Of a stretch of 64,000 nt of DNA, positions 45,683 to 55,028 are shown in pieces. The notes beneath the pieces were generated by a model. The model did no database searches, had not been told where the DNA came from, and saw only the letters and a program-made list of their open reading frames with translations. A program made the position numbers and the translations under genes. The first letter of the stretch is position 1, and the number at the start of each line of letters is the position of its first letter. This DNA comes from Achromobacter anxifer (GTDB taxonomy: Bacteria > Pseudomonadota > Gammaproteobacteria > Burkholderiales > Burkholderiaceae_B), in NCBI RefSeq assembly GCF_903652925.1, contig NZ_CAHLAR010000013.1, forward strand, positions 102,644 to 166,643, read 5' to 3'.

Positions 45683-46918
45683 CTAGCCGGCGGGCTGGCC
45701 CAGGGTCGCGACAAGGTTGTCGAAGCTGCCTTCGGCCAGGCGGAACCACGGGGTCTCCTTGTCGCGGAACGCCGCCATGCTCTCGTAGAGTTTCTGGAAC
45801 ATTGGATCCTTGGCGCTCATCTCGTTATATGCGGCAAGCGAGGCCTCGTAGCTCGCCTGCAGGACCGGCTTGGGAAACGCCTTCAACTGCGCGCCGCGGG
45901 ACACGAGACGACGCAACGCATCCGGATTCCCGGCATCGTACTTGGCGATCATGTTGCCCGTGGCCATGCGGCACGCCAGCGCCAGCGCGGACTGGTACGG
46001 CTTGGGCAGTTCGTCATGCGCGTCCTGGTTCACGTACAAGGACAACTGCAAGGTTCCGGCCCACCAGCCCGGGAAATAGTAGTTCCTGGCCACTTTGTAG
46101 AGCGCCAGGTTTTCATCGTCATATGGCCCTATCCACGCGACGGCGTCGACGGTGCCCTGCTCCAGCGCGGCATAGGTTTCGGCCACCGGCACCTCCACGG
46201 GCGTCGCGCCCATCCGCGCCAGCACATGGCGGGCAAAGCCGCCGGCCTTCACCTTCAGGCCGCGCAAGTCGTCGACGGTCTTGATTTCGCCGCGGAACCA
46301 GCCGCCCATCTGCGCGCCGGTGTAGCCGCAGGGAAAGTTCAGGATGTTGTATTTGTCGAACAGCACCCGCGTGAGCGCCAAGCCTTCGCCCTGGGTCATC
46401 CACGCGTTCATCTGCCGCGTGTTCAATCCGAACGGCACGCCGGCGTCGAAGCACAGCGCGGGATCGATGTCGAAGTAGCGAGTCGACGCGGTATGGCCGC
46501 AATCGACGACACGATGCTGCACGGCCTCCAGCACCTGGCCCGGCTGCACCAGGTCGCCGGCCGGAAAGATCTCGATGCTGAAACGTCCGTCGGTCACCTC
46601 ATTGACGTAGCGCGCCACGTCTTCCGCGCCCGCGAACAAGGTGGGAGATTCGTTGGGAAAGCTGGAGGCGAGGCGCCATGCGATCTTGGGAGGCGCAGTC
46701 ACCACCGCCGGCGCTTCGGGCGCCGCAGCGGGCTGCTCCGGGGCGACGGCGGGCGACGGCGGGACGGCAGCGGGTGCCTCGAGTGGCGCAACGGGCGTCT
46801 CTGGCGGAACCGCAGGTTCGCCGCCCTGCCCGACTGCCGGCGTTTCCTGCGCGAAAGCCGGCGCGACCAAGACGGCGCCGCCCAGGGCAGTCTGCTTCAA
46901 AAACGCGCGGCGTTGCAT
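45683..46918 (-). CDS. orphan TRAP transporter substrate-binding protein with Tat-type signal
   Basis: A 411-residue protein. The N-terminus MQRRAFLKQTALGGAVLVAPAFAQ has the twin-arginine RRxFLK motif. A Pro/Ala/Glu-rich linker (about residues 28-80) separates it from a DctP-family domain (WRLASSFPNES, FSIEIFPAGDLVQ, GLKVKAGGFARHVLARMGATPVEVP). No TRAP permease is adjacent, so it must work with a distant one. The long linker is unusual for this family. GGAGG precedes the ATG at 46918. It stands between truA and trpF on the same strand. Confidence 0.88.
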   Translation of the reverse strand: MQRRAFLKQTALGGAVLVAPAFAQETPAVGQGGEPAVPPETPVAPLEAPAAVPPSPAVAPEQPAAAPEAPAVVTAPPKIAWRLASSFPNESPTLFAGAEDVARYVNEVTDGRFSIEIFPAGDLVQPGQVLEAVQHRVVDCGHTASTRYFDIDPALCFDAGVPFGLNTRQMNAWMTQGEGLALTRVLFDKYNILNFPCGYTGAQMGGWFRGEIKTVDDLRGLKVKAGGFARHVLARMGATPVEVPVAETYAALEQGTVDAVAWIGPYDDENLALYKVARNYYFPGWWAGTLQLSLYVNQDAHDELPKPYQSALALACRMATGNMIAKYDAGNPDALRRLVSRGAQLKAFPKPVLQASYEASLAAYNEMSAKDPMFQKLYESMAAFRDKETPWFRLAEGSFDNLVATLGQPAG

Positions 46919-46970
46919 GGCAAGAGCCTCCATCGAATGCAGGAAGACATCGCCGTGGCCGGCGGTTTCC

Positions 46971-47780
46971 TTAATAGGTTTGAGTGAACGGCGACAGCAA
47001 CAGCGATCCTCCGTCGAGCTCGTCCAGTCCGAACGCTTCCGGATAATCGATGGCGGACAGGTAGAGCCCATCGGGCGCGAACGTCGGCGCGCCGCGCTTG
47101 CGGTCGCGCCAGGACAGCAACTGCGCCATCCAGTCCACGGTTTCCCTGCCCTGCCCGATCTGCAACAGCGCGCCCATGATATTGCGCACCATATGGTGCA
47201 GGAACGCATTGGCCTTCAATGTGAAAACCAGGAACGGCCCGCGCTCGTCGATGTCCAGCCGGTACAGATGGCGCACCGGATGCTTGGCCTGGCATTGCGA
47301 AGAGCGGAAGCTGGAGAAGTCGTGCTCGCCCAGCAAGGCGCTTGCGGCCGTCCGCATGGCATCGACATCCAGCGGCTGGAAACACCAGCCCGCCCGGCCC
47401 GCCCACAACGCGGGCCGCACCCGGCCGCGCCACAGCAGATAGACGTAAGTCCGGGCGCGCGCCGAAAACCGCGCATGGAACTCGTCCGACACCGGTTGCG
47501 CCCACTGGACCGAAATGCTGGGCGGAAGAAAGGCATTCACGCCGCGCACCCAGGATTCCATCCTCCGGTCCAGCCCGGTATCCAGATGGACCACCTGCAT
47601 CGCTCCGTGCACGCCAGTATCCGTGCGTCCAGCGCATATGGTCGGCACCGGTCCTGCAACACCACAAAAACTGCCCAGGGCGGCTTCCAGCGTGTCCTGC
47701 ACCGTCTGCCGATGCGGCTGTGTCTGCCAACCCTGCCAGGCGGAGCCGTCATACGCCAGCCCCAATGCAACTCTAGACAT
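46971..47780 (-). CDS. truA: tRNA pseudouridine(38-40) synthase
   Basis: A 269-residue enzyme that makes pseudouridine at positions 38-40 of tRNA. The catalytic Asp54 is in [10 protein letters not shown], and [16 protein letters not shown] and [11 protein letters not shown] are family motifs. It starts three bases after fimV, the conserved fimV-truA order of beta- and gammaproteobacteria. Confidence 0.96.
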   Translation of the reverse strand: MSRVALGLAYDGSAWQGWQTQPHRQTVQDTLEAALGSFCGVAGPVPTICAGRTDTGVHGAMQVVHLDTGLDRRMESWVRGVNAFLPPSISVQWAQPVSDEFHARFSARARTYVYLLWRGRVRPALWAGRAGWCFQPLDVDAMRTAASALLGEHDFSSFRSSQCQAKHPVRHLYRLDIDERGPFLVFTLKANAFLHHMVRNIMGALLQIGQGRETVDWMAQLLSWRDRKRGAPTFAPDGLYLSAIDYPEAFGLDELDGGSLLLSPFTQTY

Positions 47781-47783
47781 GTA

Positions 47784-49652
47784 TCAAACCCGTGGCCCGC
47801 TGACACGGCGCGGTTCGTCCGTGGGCGGTTCGTCCAGGTCGAGGTTGATGCTGCCGAGCTTGCGGTTCAGCGCTGCCGTATCCAGCGCTGGCTCGTTGAA
47901 TTCGTAGGTCTCCTCATCGTCGTCCCCGCGCCGGGCGCCGGCGCGGCGCAGCAGCCATGCGATGGCAAATGCGATCAGCGCCAACACGGCGGTGACGATG
48001 ACGAGCAGATTGTCGGCCAGCCATGCGGGCATGTCCGACGTGGCGTCCTTGTTCGGCGGCGTTCCAGCGGTCTGGTCAGACGACGACGTGCTGGCCGCGG
48101 GCGTGGTGCTGGAAGTCCCGGCAGCGGCGCCTGTCGCGTTCGACGTACCAGGAGTGCCTGCAGCACCAGGCGTGCCCGGAGTACCTGAAGCTCCCGAAGT
48201 GCCAGAAACTCCCGGAGCACCCGCGGCGCCCGGAGTCCCCGAAGCTCCCGGAGTACCGGCAGCACCAGACGCGCCGGTAGCACCTGCGGCACCTTGCGTG
48301 CCCGCCGCACCGGTCCCGCCAGCGGCACCTGCTGCGCCGGCAGCCCCGGCTCCGCCTGTTGCTCCCGCAGATCCGGCGGTCCCCGTGGCGCCAGTTGCGC
48401 CCGAACCACCGGCAGCGCCTTTCTCACCTGCGGCCCCAGCGGCACCGGTTGCGCCTGCGCCACCAGTCGCGCCCGCAGCGCCTGTTGCCCCAGCACCGCC
48501 CGCTGCACCGCCAGCGCTACCTGCCGCACCCGATGGGCCCGTCGCACCAGCAGCACCGGCAGCGCCCGTGGCGCCCGACGATCCGCCGGCACCCGAAGCG
48601 GCTCCAGCGCCACCCGCAGCGCCCTGCTGGGCCACTGCCTTGTTCAAATCATCGACGTTACTTTGCAGCTGGTTCACGCGCCCTTCGACGTCCGCCATGG
48701 CGCGCTCGGTCGACGTGCGGGCATCCGCCTGCGCTTCGGCCTGCGCCGACGCGCCGCCCGACTCCCCGGAGGACAAGCGCACGCGGTCCTGCGGCTGCGA
48801 AGCGCTCGCCACGCCGGCGTCGGCGGGAGGCGCGACGCTGCCCGAAGCGCCGCCCTGGCCCTGGACCACGGACGGGTTCGCTCCGGCAGCCGCCCCGATG
48901 CGCGCGCGGTACTTCGCGAACGCCTCGGCATGCTCGTTGAAGATACGGCGCGCCTCGGCCGGATCCACGGCGCGCACGGTGGCCGCATCGGGTATCACCA
49001 GTTTCTGCCCGGCCTTCACCAGATTCATGTTGTTCTGGATGAACGCTTCGGGGTTGGCGCGCCACAAGGCCACCAGCATCTGGTAGACCGAGGCATTGGG
49101 CACCGCATTGCGCTGGGCGATGGCGAAAAGATTGTCGCCAGACTTCACGTTGACCGATCGCGTCGCGGCCGAGCGGGCCGGCGTGCCGACCGCGGCCGGC
49201 GTCACGTCCGCGCTGGTGCCGCGCAGCGGCACCAGGATGCTGACCTGCACCTGGCGCTGGCCCGAGCTGGAACTGATGTCGAGCAACAGGTCCACCGCGC
49301 CGCTGGTCGGGGGCTGAGTGGCCCGCACGCGCAGGTTCTTGCGCGTCGCGTCCATGCCGTCCTCGATCCGGACCACCATGCTGGCCAAGGGCACGGGCGG
49401 CTTCAAGCCTGCGCGTTGCCAGGAAGCCTCATCGGCCACCGAGACTTTCAGCGTGGCAATCTCGTCGGGCGTCAGCTCCTGCAATCCCACCACCGCCTGC
49501 AACGGCGCGCCCGGCACCGACACCACCCGCGAATGTCCCACGCGCATGGCCATGGCGGTGCTACACACGCTTGTGCCAATCGCCAGCGCAATCGCCCACT
49601 GCAGGGCTTTTAAACGGCGGGCATGCTTCACTTGGCGCGAACGCTGGGTCAT
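47784..49652 (-). CDS. fimV: FimV-like peptidoglycan-associated membrane protein with collagen-like segment
   Basis: A 622-residue protein. It has a long signal peptide (to about residue 35, ending AMAM), the FimV N-terminal domain (ALQWAIALAIG ... RVGHSRVVSVPGAPLQAVVGL), a LysM domain at about 168-221, a coiled-coil stretch (about 314-342), a Gly-X-Y repeat (about 360-502), one membrane helix (about 548-570) and a short acidic cytoplasmic tail. FimV organises polar type IV pilus and chemotaxis proteins. The cytoplasmic TPR part of Pseudomonas FimV is missing, so the tail is short. The collagen-like segment is unusual for the family. It is between asd and truA, the standard place. Confidence 0.9.
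   Translation of the reverse strand: MTQRSRQVKHARRLKALQWAIALAIGTSVCSTAMAMRVGHSRVVSVPGAPLQAVVGLQELTPDEIATLKVSVADEASWQRAGLKPPVPLASMVVRIEDGMDATRKNLRVRATQPPTSGAVDLLLDISSSSGQRQVQVSILVPLRGTSADVTPAAVGTPARSAATRSVNVKSGDNLFAIAQRNAVPNASVYQMLVALWRANPEAFIQNNMNLVKAGQKLVIPDAATVRAVDPAEARRIFNEHAEAFAKYRARIGAAAGANPSVVQGQGGASGSVAPPADAGVASASQPQDRVRLSSGESGGASAQAEAQADARTSTERAMADVEGRVNQLQSNVDDLNKAVAQQGAAGGAGAASGAGGSSGATGAAGAAGATGPSGAAGSAGGAAGGAGATGAAGATGGAGATGAAGAAGEKGAAGGSGATGATGTAGSAGATGGAGAAGAAGAAGGTGAAGTQGAAGATGASGAAGTPGASGTPGAAGAPGVSGTSGASGTPGTPGAAGTPGTSNATGAAAGTSSTTPAASTSSSDQTAGTPPNKDATSDMPAWLADNLLVIVTAVLALIAFAIAWLLRRAGARRGDDDEETYEFNEPALDTAALNRKLGSINLDLDEPPTDEPRRVSGPRV
48147..48491 (-). repeat. collagen-like Gly-X-Y coding repeat in fimV
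   Basis: About 39 consecutive triplets, each with glycine at every third residue and mostly Ala, Thr, Ser or Pro in between (GATGAAGATG-type units). An eight-triplet stretch precedes it in a different register. The DNA is a degenerate 9-bp repeat rich in GC. Confidence 0.85.
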
Positions 49653-49836
49653 AAGCTGGAATTCCGTCTTGTAGTCGACTTGCGGGCTGGAGCCGGCTCA
49701 CGCCATATAGGTGAGAACAGGCATCAATTCACGGGAAAAGTGTAATGGATCATGCGCATTTCACAAACCTGAAAGGCCCGGCCGCGTTTGCTGGCGGGCC
49801 TGTCCGCCGACATGCCCCAGACGCTGCGCAAACGGC

Positions 49837-49858
49837 AAGGGCACCCTGAGGTGCCCTT
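49837..49858 (-). terminator. terminator of asd
   Basis: A 9-bp stem AAGGGCACC/GGTGCCCTT with loop CTGA, followed on the minus strand by GCCGTTTGC. The weak T-run suggests modest efficiency. It lies 51 bases after the asd stop. Confidence 0.6.
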
Positions 49859-49909
49859 GAGTGCCCTGCACGCGTAATCAGGCGGCGCCATGCGCCGCCC
49901 GCAACGGCG

Positions 49910-51040
49910 TCAGGCTTCGGCCAGCGCGATGCGCAGCATGCGGCGCAGCGGCTCGGCGGCGCCCCACAGCAGCTGGTCGCCCACGGTGAAGGCGCCCAGG
50001 TACTGCGACCCCATCGACAGCTTGCGCAGGCGGCCCACCGGGATGTCCAGCGTGCCGGTGACGGCGACCGGAGTCAGCGCGGACACCGTGGCTTCCTTGG
50101 TGTTGGGCACGACCTTGGCCCACTGCGTGCCTTCGGCGATCAGCGCTTCGATCTCGTCCAGCGGCACATCGCGCTTGAGCTTGATGGTCAGCGCCTGGCT
50201 GTGGCAGCGCATTGCGCCAATGCGCACGCACAGCCCGTCGATCGGCGTGGCGGGCGTGCCGAAGGCGGCGCCGCGGCCCAGGATCTTGTTGGTTTCGACT
50301 TCGCCCTTCCACTCTTCCTTGGACATGCCGTCGCCCAGATCCTTGTCGATCCAGGGAATCAGGTTGCCGCCCAGCGGCACGCCGAAGTGCTCGTGGGGCA
50401 ACGCCGGATCCTTCTGCTTGGCCAGCACGCCGCGGTCGATTTCCAGAATGGCCGACGCGGGGTCGTCCAGCAGCGACTTGACCGACCCGTTGATCTCGCC
50501 GAACTGGGTCAGCAGTTCGCGCATGTGCTGCGCGCCGCCGCCGGAAGCAGCCTGGTAGGTCATGGAGGTCATCCATTCGACCAGGTCGTTGTTGAACAGG
50601 CCGGCCAGGCCCATCAGCATGCAGCTGACGGTGCAATTGCCGCCGATGAAATTGCGCACGCCGCGCTTGAGCGCTGCGTCGATGACCGGGCGGTTGACCG
50701 GATCCAGCACGATGATGGCGTCATCGGCCATGCGCAGGGTGCTGGCGGCATCGATCCAGATGCCGTTCCAGCCCGCGCCGCGCAGCTTCGGGTAGACCTC
50801 GGAGGTGTAGTCGCCGCCTTGCGCCGTCACGATGATCGGCAGTTTTTTCAGAGCGTCAATGTTGTAGGCGTCTTGCAGCGGACCTGCGCCAGTGGCCCAA
50901 GTGGGCGCGGCGCCGCCAGCGTTGCTGGTGGAGAAAAACACCGGTTCGATCAGTGCGAAGTCGTTCTCGTCGCGCATGCGTTGCATGAGCACCGAGCCGA
51001 CCATACCGCGCCAGCCGACAAGGCCTACTGCTTGATTCAT
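49910..51040 (-). CDS. asd: aspartate-semialdehyde dehydrogenase
   Basis: A 376-residue enzyme of the lysine, threonine and methionine pathways that reduces aspartyl phosphate. [17 protein letters not shown] is the NADP loop, [10 protein letters not shown] carries the catalytic Cys136, and [12 protein letters not shown] contains the acid-base His. It follows leuB after a 247-base gap with a terminator, so it has its own promoter. Confidence 0.96.
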   Translation of the reverse strand: MNQAVGLVGWRGMVGSVLMQRMRDENDFALIEPVFFSTSNAGGAAPTWATGAGPLQDAYNIDALKKLPIIVTAQGGDYTSEVYPKLRGAGWNGIWIDAASTLRMADDAIIVLDPVNRPVIDAALKRGVRNFIGGNCTVSCMLMGLAGLFNNDLVEWMTSMTYQAASGGGAQHMRELLTQFGEINGSVKSLLDDPASAILEIDRGVLAKQKDPALPHEHFGVPLGGNLIPWIDKDLGDGMSKEEWKGEVETNKILGRGAAFGTPATPIDGLCVRIGAMRCHSQALTIKLKRDVPLDEIEALIAEGTQWAKVVPNTKEATVSALTPVAVTGTLDIPVGRLRKLSMGSQYLGAFTVGDQLLWGAAEPLRRMLRIALAEA

Positions 51041-51202
51041 TTCAATCGCTCTTTAAAGGTGTGGAGACAAGGGTCCAGGGGAAAAAGCCGTGCAATTCAA
51101 CAATTTATCAGAATGCACGGCCGGATGTTGCGGCGCAGCTAGAAATAATAGGGGCCGCAATGAGCGCGAGGCGCTTTCGAGGCGCCGCGACAACAGCAAA
51201 AC

Positions 51203-51230
51203 AAGGGGCGGTCCGCCCGGACCGCCCCTT
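51203..51230 (-). terminator. terminator of the leuCDB operon
   Basis: A perfect 12-bp stem AAGGGGCGGTCC/GGACCGCCCCTT with loop GCCC, followed on the minus strand by GTTTTGC. It lies 57 bases after the leuB stop. Confidence 0.85.
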
Positions 51231-51287
51231 GCGCTTTCCAGTCAGGCCGCCCGCGCACACGCGCCTGGCAGCCGGGTCCGGAATGGA

Positions 51288-52364
51288 TCAGGCCAAGGCC
51301 TTCAGCACCGCATCGCCCATCTGAGCCGTGCCGACCTTGGTCGTGCCCGGCTCGAAGATATCGGCCGTGCGCAGGCCGTCGGCCAGCACACGGCGCACGG
51401 CGGCCTCGATGCGATCAGCCTGCGGCGCCAGGTTCAGCGAATAGCGCAGCAGCATGGCGGCAGACAGGATGGTCGCCAGCGGATTGGCGATGCCCTGGCC
51501 GGCGATATCGGGCGCGGAGCCGTGGCTGGGCTCGTACAGGCCCTGCCCGCCGGCGTTCAGCGAAGCCGAGGGCAGCATGCCGATGGAGCCGGTCAGCATG
51601 GCCGCTTCGTCGGACAGGATGTCGCCGAACAGGTTGCCGGTCACGATGACATCGAATTGGCGCGGGTTGCGCACCAGCTGCATGGCGGCGTTGTCGACAT
51701 ACATGTGCGACAGCTCCACGTCCGGGTACTCACGCGCCACTTCGATGACGATGTCGCGCCAGAACTGCGAGGTCTCCAGCACGTTGGCCTTGTCCACGCT
51801 GCACAGCTTCTTGTTGCGCTTGCGGGCCGATTCGAAACCGATGCGCGCGATGCGGCGCACTTCGGATTCCGCGTAGCGCATGGTGTCGTAGCCTTCGCGC
51901 TCGCCGGCAAAGGCACCGTCGGGCGACGAACGCACGCCGCGCGGCGTGCCGAAATAGATGTCGCCAGTCAGTTCGCGGATGATCAGGATATCCAGGCCGG
52001 ACACGATCTCCGGTTTCAACGACGAAGCGCTGGCCAGTTCCGGATACAGAATGGCCGGACGCAGGTTGGCGAACAGTCCGAGCGCCTTGCGCAGGCCCAG
52101 GATGGCCTGTTCGGGACGGAACTCGCGCGGCAGGCTGTCGTACTTCCAGTCGCCCACGGCGCCGAACAGCACGGCGTCCGACTCCTTGGCCAGCTTCAGC
52201 GTGGCCGGCGGCAGCGGATGCTCGAAGGCATCGAAGGCGGCGCCGCCCACCGGCGCTTCCTTGATGTCGAAGGAAACGTCCAGCGCCTTCAGGACGCGCA
52301 CGGCCTGTTCGACGATTTCCGGGCCGATGCCGTCACCCGGCAAGACTGCGATGTTGTGAGTCAT
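51288..52364 (-). CDS. leuB: 3-isopropylmalate dehydrogenase
   Basis: A 358-residue NAD-dependent decarboxylating dehydrogenase of leucine synthesis. [14 protein letters not shown] at the N-terminus and the dehydrogenase signature [19 protein letters not shown] near residue 245 are clear. It starts 35 bases after leuD. Confidence 0.97.
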   Translation of the reverse strand: MTHNIAVLPGDGIGPEIVEQAVRVLKALDVSFDIKEAPVGGAAFDAFEHPLPPATLKLAKESDAVLFGAVGDWKYDSLPREFRPEQAILGLRKALGLFANLRPAILYPELASASSLKPEIVSGLDILIIRELTGDIYFGTPRGVRSSPDGAFAGEREGYDTMRYAESEVRRIARIGFESARKRNKKLCSVDKANVLETSQFWRDIVIEVAREYPDVELSHMYVDNAAMQLVRNPRQFDVIVTGNLFGDILSDEAAMLTGSIGMLPSASLNAGGQGLYEPSHGSAPDIAGQGIANPLATILSAAMLLRYSLNLAPQADRIEAAVRRVLADGLRTADIFEPGTTKVGTAQMGDAVLKALA

Positions 52365-52399
52365 ACAAAAACGATCCTGTAATCAGAAGAAGGGTGGCG

Positions 52400-53050
52400 T
52401 CAGGCGATGGGACGGCTTTCCAGCCACGGATGGCGGGCCAGGCGCTCGGCCTCGAAGGCGCGGATCTTGTCCGACTGGCGCAGGGTCAGCCCGATATCGT
52501 CAAAGCCGTTGATCAGACAGTACTTGCGGAAGGGTTCGATGTCGAAGCCCATCTCGCGCCCGTCAGCCGCCACCACTACCTGGCGGTCGAGATCGACGCG
52601 CAGCTTGTAGCCCGGGAAGGCCTTCACTTCGTCGAACAGGCGCGCCACTTCCAGCTCGGACAGGACGATGGGCAGCAGGCCGTTCTTGAAGCTGTTGTTG
52701 AAGAAGATGTCGGCGTAGGACGGGGCGATGATGGCGCGGAAACCGAACTGCGTCAGCGCCCAGGGCGCGTGTTCGCGGCTGGAGCCGCAGCCGAAGTTCT
52801 TGCGCGCCAGCAGCACCGAGGCGCCCTGGTAGCGCGGCTGGTTCAGCACGAAATCCGGATTCAACGGACGCTTGCTGTTGTCCATGCCGGGTTCGCCGTG
52901 GTCCAGATAGCGCAGCTCGTCGAACAGGTTCGGGCCGAAGCCGGTGCGCTTGATGGACTTGAGGAATTGCTTGGGGATGATGAGGTCCGTGTCGACGTTT
53001 TCGCGATCGAGCGGAGCCACCAGGCCTTCGTGAGTGGTAAATGCTTGCAT
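52400..53050 (-). CDS. leuD: 3-isopropylmalate dehydratase small subunit
   Basis: A 216-residue swivel subunit of isopropylmalate isomerase: [16 protein letters not shown] near residue 20 and [15 protein letters not shown] near 85 are its signatures. With LeuC it moves the hydroxyl group of isopropylmalate. It is 25 bases after leuC; some Burkholderiales carry an entericidin gene in this gap, and none is here. Confidence 0.97.
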   Translation of the reverse strand: MQAFTTHEGLVAPLDRENVDTDLIIPKQFLKSIKRTGFGPNLFDELRYLDHGEPGMDNSKRPLNPDFVLNQPRYQGASVLLARKNFGCGSSREHAPWALTQFGFRAIIAPSYADIFFNNSFKNGLLPIVLSELEVARLFDEVKAFPGYKLRVDLDRQVVVAADGREMGFDIEPFRKYCLINGFDDIGLTLRQSDKIRAFEAERLARHPWLESRPIA

Positions 53051-53075
53051 GATGTCGGTACTCGGTGCGTGACGC

Positions 53076-54479
53076 TTAACGGAAGGTGCGGACGTCGACG
53101 AAATGGCCGGCGACGGCGGCGGCTGCGGCCATGGCCGGGCTGACCAGGTGCGTGCGGCCGCCCTGCCCTTGCCGGCCCTCGAAGTTGCGGTTCGAGGTGG
53201 ACGCGCAGCGCTCGCCGGGTTCGAGGCGGTCGGCGTTCATGGCCAGGCACATGGAACAGCCCGGCTCGCGCCATTCAAAGCCAGCCTCGATGAAGATCTT
53301 GTCCAGTCCTTCGCGCTCGGCCTGCTGCTTGACCAGGCCCGAACCCGGCACCACCATGGCCTGGCGCACGTTGGACGCCACATGCTTGCCGCGCGCCACG
53401 GCGGCGGCCGCGCGCAGGTCTTCAATGCGCGAATTGGTGCACGAGCCGATGAACACGCGGTCCACGCGGATGTCGGTCAGCGGCGTATTGGGCTTCAAGC
53501 CCATGTACTGCAGGGCGCGCTCCATGCCGCTGCGGCGCACGTCATCCTTTTCGCGATCCGGGTCCGGCACGCGGGAATCCACCGGCAACACCATTTCCGG
53601 CGACGTGCCCCAGGTGACTTGCGGCTTGATGTCGCGGGCATTGACTTCCACCACCGCGTCGAACTTGGCGCCCTCGTCGGTGCGCAGGGTGCGCCAGTAG
53701 CCGACCGCCTGGTCCCACAGCACGCCCGTGGGCGCGAAGGGACGACCGCGGAAGTATTCGATGGTCTTGTCATCCACCGCCACCATGCCCGAGCGGGCGC
53801 CGGCTTCGATGGCCATGTTGCAGACCGTCATGCGGCCCTCCACCGACAAGGCGCGGATCGTGCTGCCGGCGAACTCGATGGCGTAGCCCGTGCCGCCGGC
53901 CGTGCCGATGATGCCGATGATGTGCAGGACGACGTCCTTGGCGGTACAGCCGAAGGGCAATTCGCCGTCGACCTTGATCAGCATGCTCTTGGCTTTCTTC
54001 ATGAGCAGCGTCTGGGTCGCCAGCACGTGCTCGACTTCGGAGGTGCCGATGCCGAAGGCCAGCGCGCCCAGCGCGCCGTGCGTGCTGGTGTGCGAGTCGC
54101 CGCAAACCACGGTCATGCCGGGTAAGGTCGCGCCCTGTTCCGGGCCGATCACGTGCACGATGCCCTGGCGCAGGTCATTCATGCGGAATTCCGTGATGCC
54201 GTACTTGTCGCAGTTGGCGTCCAGCGTATCCACCTGCAGGCGGGAAATCGGATCGTCGATGCCCTGGGCGCGGTTAAGCGTCGGCACGTTGTGGTCGGCG
54301 ACCGCCAGGTTGGCGCCCGTGCGCCACGGCTTGCGGCCGGCGATCGCCAGGCCTTCGAACGCCTGCGGGCTGGTGACTTCATGCACCAGATGGCGGTCGA
54401 TATAGAGCAGACAGGTGCCGTCTGATTCCTGGTGGACGACGTGGGCGTCCCAGAGTTTGTCGTAAAGAGTTTGGGCCAT
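53076..54479 (-). CDS. leuC: 3-isopropylmalate dehydratase large subunit
   Basis: A 467-residue aconitase-family subunit that holds the 4Fe-4S cluster. The cluster cysteines are in FIGSCTNSR and GCSMCLAMN, and [13 protein letters not shown] is a substrate-loop signature. The start at 54479 gives the family N-terminus [15 protein letters not shown]; an ATG at 54530 is too far upstream. It opens the leuCDB operon and is divergent from the type I secretion operon across 549 bases. Confidence 0.97.
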   Translation of the reverse strand: MAQTLYDKLWDAHVVHQESDGTCLLYIDRHLVHEVTSPQAFEGLAIAGRKPWRTGANLAVADHNVPTLNRAQGIDDPISRLQVDTLDANCDKYGITEFRMNDLRQGIVHVIGPEQGATLPGMTVVCGDSHTSTHGALGALAFGIGTSEVEHVLATQTLLMKKAKSMLIKVDGELPFGCTAKDVVLHIIGIIGTAGGTGYAIEFAGSTIRALSVEGRMTVCNMAIEAGARSGMVAVDDKTIEYFRGRPFAPTGVLWDQAVGYWRTLRTDEGAKFDAVVEVNARDIKPQVTWGTSPEMVLPVDSRVPDPDREKDDVRRSGMERALQYMGLKPNTPLTDIRVDRVFIGSCTNSRIEDLRAAAAVARGKHVASNVRQAMVVPGSGLVKQQAEREGLDKIFIEAGFEWREPGCSMCLAMNADRLEPGERCASTSNRNFEGRQGQGGRTHLVSPAMAAAAAVAGHFVDVRTFR

Positions 54480-55028
54480 GGATGCGCTCTGCAAAAAGAC
54501 AATCCGGCTCGTGCCGCGCGAGGATTGCAAAGAGTCTTCCCCACGCCGGCCACTGCGGCATGAGCGAATTATGCACAGGGTCTCAACCTAGTACAACCGC
54601 ACCTTATATACCAGTACTAGCACTACCATGTTGGACTGCTAATCATGCCCCCGAGAAGCCGTAACCAGGTTCGCGTCGTCCGACATTTGCCGTTTATCAA
54701 ACCGTTGGAAAACAGTTACAGATACAAATTCAGGTATTTAAAACGGATACAAAATTAGCAAACCGATATAATCACCGCTCGGCATATCCGCCAGATATTA
54801 GAAATAAACCGTAATAAACCGCATTTATCTAGCATTAAACTGGACCGAAGTTCCAAAATAAAGCGAAATTAGTCAAAATTAAAGCTAATTGAAAGATGAT
54901 GCGCGAAGAACCTTCAACTGCCGGTCAGAAAACTTCGTCAAGAATTAACAAATATTGACTCGTCAAATCTGACATTTCCACACAATATGGCGGCCACAAA
55001 TTCCTAACTCGACTCGCGAATAATCACT
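54480..55028. promoter_or_regulatory. 549-bp AT-rich divergent control region
   Basis: No gene is visible. About 54690-54995 is far richer in A and T than the rest of the window and has many AAAT/TTAA runs. TATAAT at 54767-54772 on the plus strand is a possible -10 without a clear -35. The region must hold the leuC promoter (left) and the promoter of the secretion operon (right). Confidence 0.6.

Noticed and set aside
47962-49086. A 374-codon Pro/Ala-rich frame on the plus strand opposite fimV
   Set aside because: It is the complement of the Gly-X-Y repeat (Gly codons read as Pro/Ala), with no start signal; fimV has signal peptide, LysM and conserved context.
54480-55028. Leucine leader peptide ahead of leuC
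   Set aside because: No short frame with a run of Leu codons followed by a terminator was seen on the minus strand.
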